Positions 61,901 to 64,000 of a stretch of 64,000 nt of DNA are shown one piece after another. Position 1 is the first letter of the stretch, and the number at the start of each line of letters is the position of its first letter. Under the pieces are notes generated by a model. The model did not search any database. It worked only from the letters and a program-made list of their open reading frames with translations, and was not told the DNA's origin. The stretch is from Desulfatibacillum aliphaticivorans DSM 15576. Lineage in GTDB: Bacteria > Desulfobacterota > Desulfobacteria > Desulfobacterales > Desulfatibacillaceae. The stretch lies in the NCBI RefSeq assembly GCF_000429905.1, contig NZ_AUCT01000001.1:1-64000 (forward strand), read 5' to 3'. Both the position numbers and the translations under genes were made by a program.

Positions 61901-64000
61901 GTTAGAAAAGGGAGCGTAGGTCAATATGCGGTTGATCCTCCGTATGAAGCTTATAAAAAGGTTGAGGCAGTAGAAAGCGATCCTCTGGCCCCTTCTATAG
62001 ATGAATTCTCAAAATATATTGTCGGAGAGGATGGGGTTGTGCCCATCAAACTCAATCCTACTACCCAAACAGGTGAAGTGACCTTTGTTATCAAATTAAC
62101 AGATGAAGATAGTGAAAACAGGGTATGGCTCAAACCCGGCAAGCGGGACTGGATTCTGGTGGGACTGGCCGAGGGCACGGCGGGATACCGGATTGTCAAC
62201 GGGCATCAGGAAAACCTGGACGACGCGGACCTGGAGGACAAGTGGTACAAGGACGGCCGGACCGCCTTCTTCGCCAAGGGCCAGATCAAGGGCGAATGGC
62301 TGCTGACCCTGTCCTACGACTCGGAGCGCGATTCCGACGAGGCCCGTTTGTTCCAGGACATCGACCCGGACGAATACTACACCCTGTACGGAGACGCCTC
62401 CACCTCCGGCGCCGAGGCCGCCAGCACGGAAAAACTCTACGTCAAGGTGGAGCGCGGCAAGTTCTACTCCATGTACGGCGATTACGACACCGGCCTGACC
62501 ATGACCGAACTTTCAGCCTACTCGCGCACCTTGACCGGCTTCAAGACCAAGCTGGACTCCAAGCACGTGTCCCTGGATCTGTTTGCTGCCGAAACCAACC
62601 AGGCCTTCGTCAAGGACGAAATCCGCGGCGACGGCACGTCGGGCCTGTACTACCTGTCCCGCCGGGACATTGTGGAAAGCTCGGAAACCGTGACCATCGA
62701 AACCCGGGACCGCCATAAGAGCCAGGACATCATTTCGTCTGAATCCCTGTCCCGGAATGCGGACTACACCATCGACTACGACCAGGGGACCATCTTCTTC
62801 AAGAGCCCGGTCATGAGCACGGACGACGGCTTCAACCCGGTTTACATCGTAGTGGATTACGAGGCCGAAGACTCGGACGACAAGGACGCCACCTACGGCG
62901 GCCGGTTGGCCTTGAAGGCCCTGGACGAAAGGATTGAACTGGGCGGCACCCACGTGCACGAAGGCGGGAAGAATACGGAGTCCGACCTTTTGGGCGCCGA
63001 CCTGACCGTGGAAGTGACCGAAAACACCGAACTCAAGGCCGAATACGCCCATACGGACAGCGAACAAACGGACGAAAGCTCCAGCGGCGAGGCCTACCTG
63101 GCCGAGCTTTCCCACGACGGCGTCAAGGCCGACGGCCGGGTGTACTACCGGAAGCAGGGCGCGGGATTCGGCGTGGGCCAGCAGAACGCCAGCGAGTCCG
63201 GCACGGAAAAATACGGCGCCGAGCTGGAATACCAGGTTACGGAAAAACTGGACGCCGCGGCCGAGGCTTACCGCAACACGGATCTTGGCACACGCGCCCG
63301 GGACGACATGGGCGAGGCTCGCGTGGAATACACCCAGGACCGCTACTCCCTGGAAACCGGTCTCCGCGCGGGCGAGGAAAAAACCGACGAAGGCGAAGTC
63401 AACCGGGTGACCCAGGTATTGGGCGGCGCCAAGGTCAATTTCCTGGACAAGAAACTGGTGTTCAGCGCAGAGCACGAGCAGGCCGTCAGCAACGACAACG
63501 CCAACACGGATTATCCCACCCGCACCACCTTGGGCGTGGATTACCGGATCATCGAACAGCTCAGCCTCTTCGCCCAGGACGAAATGACCTGGAGCGACAC
63601 TGAGGAGACCGAAAGCATCCGGGGCGGATTTAAGCTCACTCCATGGAAGGGCGCCAATTTCGACACATCCCTGGAGCAGACCAAGGATATTTCCGAGGAC
63701 GAAGACCCGGCCATGGCCACCCTGGCCAATTTCACCGTGGGCCAGAACGTGACCTTGTTTGAAAAATGGAAGGTGGATGCCTCGGTGGATCACTCCCGCA
63801 CCTTGGACAAGACAGGCGGAGACGTGGATTCGGACTCTGACAGCGACTTTGTAGCAACCTCCTGGGGCGTGCAGTATACGGAAAAGGACTGGAGCGCTTC
63901 CGCCAAGGTGGAATTCCGCTTCGCCGACGACGCGGACAAGTGGAACGCCTCCGTGGGCTGGTACGGAGAAGTGGACGACGGCCTGGGAATCTCCCTGGGC
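58961..64000 (+). CDS. Giant surface protein with DUF11, SdrD-B-like and Ig-like parts, 3' end outside window
   Basis: One frame stays open from 58961 to the window end (1,680 codons, no stop). A hydrophobic signal-like segment (IAFMTCFMTILGVLTGPAFA) lies at about residues 59-78. The true start may therefore be the ATG at 59144, since 58961 would imply a very long leader. Seen in order are beta-rich parts with TGPNTGVFAGYI, a DUF11 unit (about 420-530), a carboxypeptidase/SdrD-B-like unit (about 570-680), Ig-like parts (about 690-1050) and, from about 1055, repeated amphipathic strands like an outer-membrane barrel (YTLYGDASTSG, FYSMYGDYDTGL). It is probably an outer-membrane protein with a large exposed or periplasmic front half. 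Codons 690-1053 are unusually AT-rich. Confidence 0.82.
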   Translation, partial: MSAIRGLRGIPTQAVAVLRLFSALLVQSCKKPFHINGQQPVQTGGGANSFPSRTGVSRIAFMTCFMTILGVLTGPAFALPVGSVVTNIAYANYGDDPSNPTIVPSNEVQFTIVDSGTDSVIQLMQYAPTALDAILVDVDATQGRSSGSTGDPFEPLDPPVPFGRSAAIDLDDPVPLLEAEVYHGGEPVFLMVTDEDQNADPTVAETILVTLTVEATGDVELVIVRETGPNTGVFAGYIQSNVSASGVQYDGYLDVVDGAEILAEYTDPTDGTDKTAAAAMVDPSGVVFNSSTGEAVDGVTVTLIDVSTGNPAVVYGDDGTSIFPSTIESGGSVTDNGGTTYDFATGGFRFPYVLAGDYRLEFTPPEGYTAPSTVSTAVLQALPNAPFDIRTPGSRGEDFSIAADGGLALDVPVDPNKGPLWITKTANKDTAAVGDFVQYEVTVENSSDANLTKVLVTDHLPLSFRYQSGSLKVDGKKRKNPDLSKDGRTLSIEIGAVKAGESVTINYVVEITVGTPLGDAVNTAQAFEILGGSHSSRKGSAPAGYQTGVVSNEAHAAVLIKDDFFNDRSIIMGQVVADHCPSTIPPKEGEEPIKEHAVKGVRVFLEDGQYAVTDENGMYHFEGVAPGVHVVQLDEFTLPDMYEAAFCEENTRHAGRPFSQFVDLQGGTMWRADFYVATKPPEQGEVGIQVSAERQEDEVDCTIQLNNTNVPIGKLRLTVILPDGSVYKEGSCKFDGQSVPDPTVAGPALIFRMGDQPADWKRDIQIKLDVTKASKDPQPTINAMLLANTPTAKNQRAPLTKCPILPGSNKSQRQVMLTTGLALGSTNKNNNPQETIIPYLADGWIEKQKPGYEIVWPEEGGLPAIPSTKIAVKHLPGTKVTLTLNGEPVSPLNFDTSVNNGARTFKLSRWIGVDLQKGDNLIEAVCQDKSGKEVWRQTRSIHYSTAPVKVEVLSDQPYAIADGKTIPQLLVRLTDKDGFPVRKGSVGQYAVDPPYEAYKKVEAVESDPLAPSIDEFSKYIVGEDGVVPIKLNPTTQTGEVTFVIKLTDEDSENRVWLKPGKRDWILVGLAEGTAGYRIVNGHQENLDDADLEDKWYKDGRTAFFAKGQIKGEWLLTLSYDSERDSDEARLFQDIDPDEYYTLYGDASTSGAEAASTEKLYVKVERGKFYSMYGDYDTGLTMTELSAYSRTLTGFKTKLDSKHVSLDLFAAETNQAFVKDEIRGDGTSGLYYLSRRDIVESSETVTIETRDRHKSQDIISSESLSRNADYTIDYDQGTIFFKSPVMSTDDGFNPVYIVVDYEAEDSDDKDATYGGRLALKALDERIELGGTHVHEGGKNTESDLLGADLTVEVTENTELKAEYAHTDSEQTDESSSGEAYLAELSHDGVKADGRVYYRKQGAGFGVGQQNASESGTEKYGAELEYQVTEKLDAAAEAYRNTDLGTRARDDMGEARVEYTQDRYSLETGLRAGEEKTDEGEVNRVTQVLGGAKVNFLDKKLVFSAEHEQAVSNDNANTDYPTRTTLGVDYRIIEQLSLFAQDEMTWSDTEETESIRGGFKLTPWKGANFDTSLEQTKDISEDEDPAMATLANFTVGQNVTLFEKWKVDASVDHSRTLDKTGGDVDSDSDSDFVATSWGVQYTEKDWSASAKVEFRFADDADKWNASVGWYGEVDDGLGISLG
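59074..59123 (+). repeat. Long hairpin at the 5' end of the giant gene
   Basis: CCTGTACAGACGGGAGG and CCTTCCCGTCTCGTACAGG form a stem of about 17 pairs with an eight-base loop. It lies before the signal-like segment. This favours a start at 59144 and suggests a leader structure or a small inserted element. Confidence 0.55.

Noticed and set aside
62513..63793. 426-codon frame on the minus strand
   Set aside because: It is antisense to the giant surface gene, whose frame is continuous with clear beta-strand repeats.
1..64000. CRISPR array, prophage or rRNA operon
   Set aside because: No regularly spaced direct repeats, phage structural genes or rRNA sequence were found on reading the window.

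Overview
The window reads as chromosome of an anaerobic, Gram-negative delta-proteobacterial sulfate reducer of the Desulfobacteraceae type; Desulfatibacillum would fit, but this is inferred from gene content and not searched. The reasons are an LPS export/rpoN operon, four sigma-54 activators, a DUF39 homocysteine-biosynthesis protein, a double-cubane-cluster reductase, a cobalamin methyltransferase, fatty-acyl-CoA genes and many outer-surface proteins. Several genes start with TTG behind good Shine-Dalgarno sequences. No CRISPR array, rRNA or complete prophage was seen.

Layout. 0.2-5 kb (minus): a partner-switching signalling cluster with a HAMP-PP2C phosphatase, lipoprotein, HATPase-type kinase, STAS-like target and class III adenylate cyclase. 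It resembles SiaABCD with a cAMP enzyme in place of the diguanylate cyclase. 5-9.6 kb: a membrane protein, two decayed gene fragments (sulfatase maturase, hydrogenase maturation protease) and a long sensor protein whose kinase core has lost its catalytic residues but whose receiver is intact. 10-20 kb: a GDSL esterase, a CBS-PAS-sigma-54 regulator, tRNA-Gly, then a GAF-sigma-54 activator divergent from two crotonases and an acyl-CoA dehydrogenase, with a sigma-54 promoter between them. 20-21 kb: a decayed IS200-type element and tRNA-Leu.

21-31.3 kb (minus): kdsA-kdsC-lptC-lptA-lptB-rpoN-hpf-ptsN-rapZ, then a mannose-type EIIA, rimI, gapA, tpiA and secG. This links LPS synthesis and export, sigma-54, ribosome hibernation, PTS regulation, lower glycolysis and secretion. 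31.5-42.2 kb (plus): an M23 peptidase, the DUF39 protein, lepB, pyrC, an NtrC-type regulator, a TMTC-like glycosyltransferase with TPRs, a type IV pilin behind a sigma-54 promoter, and a RecA-like/HTH/cupin fusion regulator.

42.5-48.8 kb (minus): a six-gene operon of a double-cubane-cluster reductase, a TauABC-type importer, a TauE/SafE exporter and a methyltransferase-corrinoid fusion. It looks like a dedicated pathway for an unidentified substrate. 49-51 kb: an acyltransferase and an epimerase. 51-54 kb: a large secreted papain-like protease. 53.8-56.1 kb holds no convincing gene. 56.1-64 kb: a cluster of secreted DUF11-type proteins and one very large surface protein, cut by the window end, with an AT-rich block inserted in an otherwise GC-rich frame.
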